From contig JBHPCZ010000023.1 of the NCBI GenBank assembly GCA_042573625.1, positions 1 through 41,313 of the forward strand: a stretch of 41,313 bases of DNA, read 5' to 3'. This DNA is from JBHPCZ01 sp042573625 (GTDB taxonomy: Bacteria; Desulfobacterota; Desulfobacteria; Desulfobacterales; UBA11574). A program made the translations under genes and the position numbers. The notes below the pieces were generated by a model, which did no database searches, was not told the DNA's origin, and worked only from the letters and a program-made list of their open reading frames with translations. This document shows, one piece after another, positions 40,706 through 41,313 of the stretch (positions are counted from its first letter, which is position 1; every line of letters begins with the position of its first letter).

Positions 40706-41029
40706 TTATCTTTTCCAAATTGTTTCTATCGTTATCAACTCACTGCCCCTGAATGTTAAGACAGTATAATAATCGCGATTAAATTTGTAAGTCCATTCTT
40801 CGAGCGCCGATTTTTTTTCATCCACTCATCCGCAAAATGTGTTTCCACGCCAACGATATCTCTTGACAAGGGCGCACCGCATTTGTCCAATACTTCTATT
40901 TTTTTGTCTCCCACGAAGACCAGCTTTCTCCCTCACCTTTGCGACGAAAAACCGTTTAACGCTGGAGTTGTAATTGATAACAAGAAAGCCACGGCCAGGG
41001 AAAAAACATGTTTTAATGAAAAAATTCAT
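40706..41029 (-). pseudogene. DUF2845-family exported protein with two frameshifts and an in-frame TGA
   Basis: AGGAGG stands ahead of ATG 41029. In pieced frames the product reads: signal peptide MNFFIKTCFSLAVAFLLS and onward, then the DUF2845 core GRKLVFVGDKKIEVLDKCG, and the family C-terminus EEWTYKFNRDYYTVLTFRG to WKR and stop at 40706. Three lesions break it: a frame change in T6 (41001-41006), TGA at 40933-40935 where the family has the first conserved Cys of its (F)RCG motif, and a frame change in A8 (40811-40818). Length if repaired, about 108 residues, is normal. Most simply a pseudogene. Confidence 0.7.
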
Positions 41030-41313
41030 TCCGACCTCCTGTCTGCCGGTTGAAAGAGTATTGGAAAAAGGTTTTTCATATGAACAATATAGTGTTTGGT
41101 TGTTATGGAATCAAGCAGAGAATGATCAGCTGCCTGAAAAGAATTTTTCGGGCCGCTTCGTAAAAATATTTATTGATTCCTTCCGGTGAGATAACTTTTT
41201 TATAGTATTTGAGACCTTTGAAGAATGTTCAATTTTGTTCAAGGCCAAGGAAGGCGAGAATTTTAACCACCCCAGTACGATCTGCCGGACCTACGGGGCA
41301 GGCAGGAATACAT
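41030..41313. other. Window end, no recognised gene
   Basis: AT-rich non-coding sequence. Near the end, CTGCCGGACCTACGGGGCAG (41282-41301) forms a CTGCC/GGCAG hairpin of a type often repeated between genes in this group, and may be another dispersed repeat. Confidence 0.35.

Noticed and set aside
40933..40935. Selenocysteine codon in the DUF2845 gene
   Set aside because: Not called because two frameshifts in the same gene favour decay and no convincing SECIS hairpin follows; kept only as an alternative in the findings.
40974..41189. 71-residue plus-strand open frame
   Set aside because: It lies antisense to the start of the DUF2845 pseudogene, which has recognisable family sequence; no SD.

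Overview
The window looks like chromosomal DNA of a Gram-negative, probably sulfate-reducing deltaproteobacterium (Desulfobacterota, Desulfobacterales-like). This is inferred from protein flavour and gene company: the Mut7-C / RimK-like ATP-grasp pair, a PaaK-ACT-Liv cluster, queH, a GAF-fused GspE ATPase, small 'DRRSGEDRR' proteins, and short AT-rich intergenic repeats. No rRNA, tRNA, CRISPR array, transposase or phage gene was seen.

Layout. (1) 84-9567, plus strand: housekeeping and envelope genes, namely Mut7-C nuclease-like protein, ATP-grasp protein (carrying a perfect 51-bp inverted repeat inside the gene), HD-domain dGTPase, UPF0280 protein, HIT hydrolase, LapA-like membrane protein, mutS, and an AMIN/amidase_3 cell-wall amidase with two tandem N-terminal repeats. 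(2) 9580-17284, plus: a crotonase, then a terminator, then PaaK-type CoA ligase, tandem-ACT protein and a full branched-chain/aromatic amino-acid type ABC importer (LivK-H-M-G-F), with a strong terminator between livK and livH. (3) 17496-20079: small membrane protein and a GspE/PilB-family ATPase with an N-terminal GAF domain. (4) 20491-25894, minus: M48 protease with TPR tail, then queH-yggS-maf, a KhpA-like KH protein and two small unknowns. (5) 26039-33145, minus: TetR regulator, ATC-hydrolase-like protein, LolA-like carrier, two LolC/E-type permeases, LolD-type ATPase and an outer-membrane beta-barrel. This is a candidate self-contained envelope export system. (6) 33282-41313: a looser accessory region with decayed genes (epimerase stub, an unassigned remnant, a DUF2845 gene with three lesions), an FN3-like exported protein, a DUF4124 protein behind a potentially structured leader, two paralogous Arg-rich mini-proteins flanking an Ada-like zinc-site protein, a DUF2059 protein, a molybdenum-carrier/DUF6794 fusion, and a response regulator followed by a CheY-CheX pair.

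How it works together: regions 2 and 5 are the only parts that read as integrated systems, one for uptake and CoA activation of an amino-acid-derived or aromatic acid, one for moving a lipid or lipoprotein-like cargo to the outer membrane under TetR control. The rest is housekeeping or lineage-specific accessory DNA. Several intergenic spaces hold repeat elements; one family keeps its internal-loop sequence while its stems change in a compensatory way.

All family names come from motif recognition by eye. No database search was possible, and start sites were chosen from visible Shine-Dalgarno (SD) sequences.
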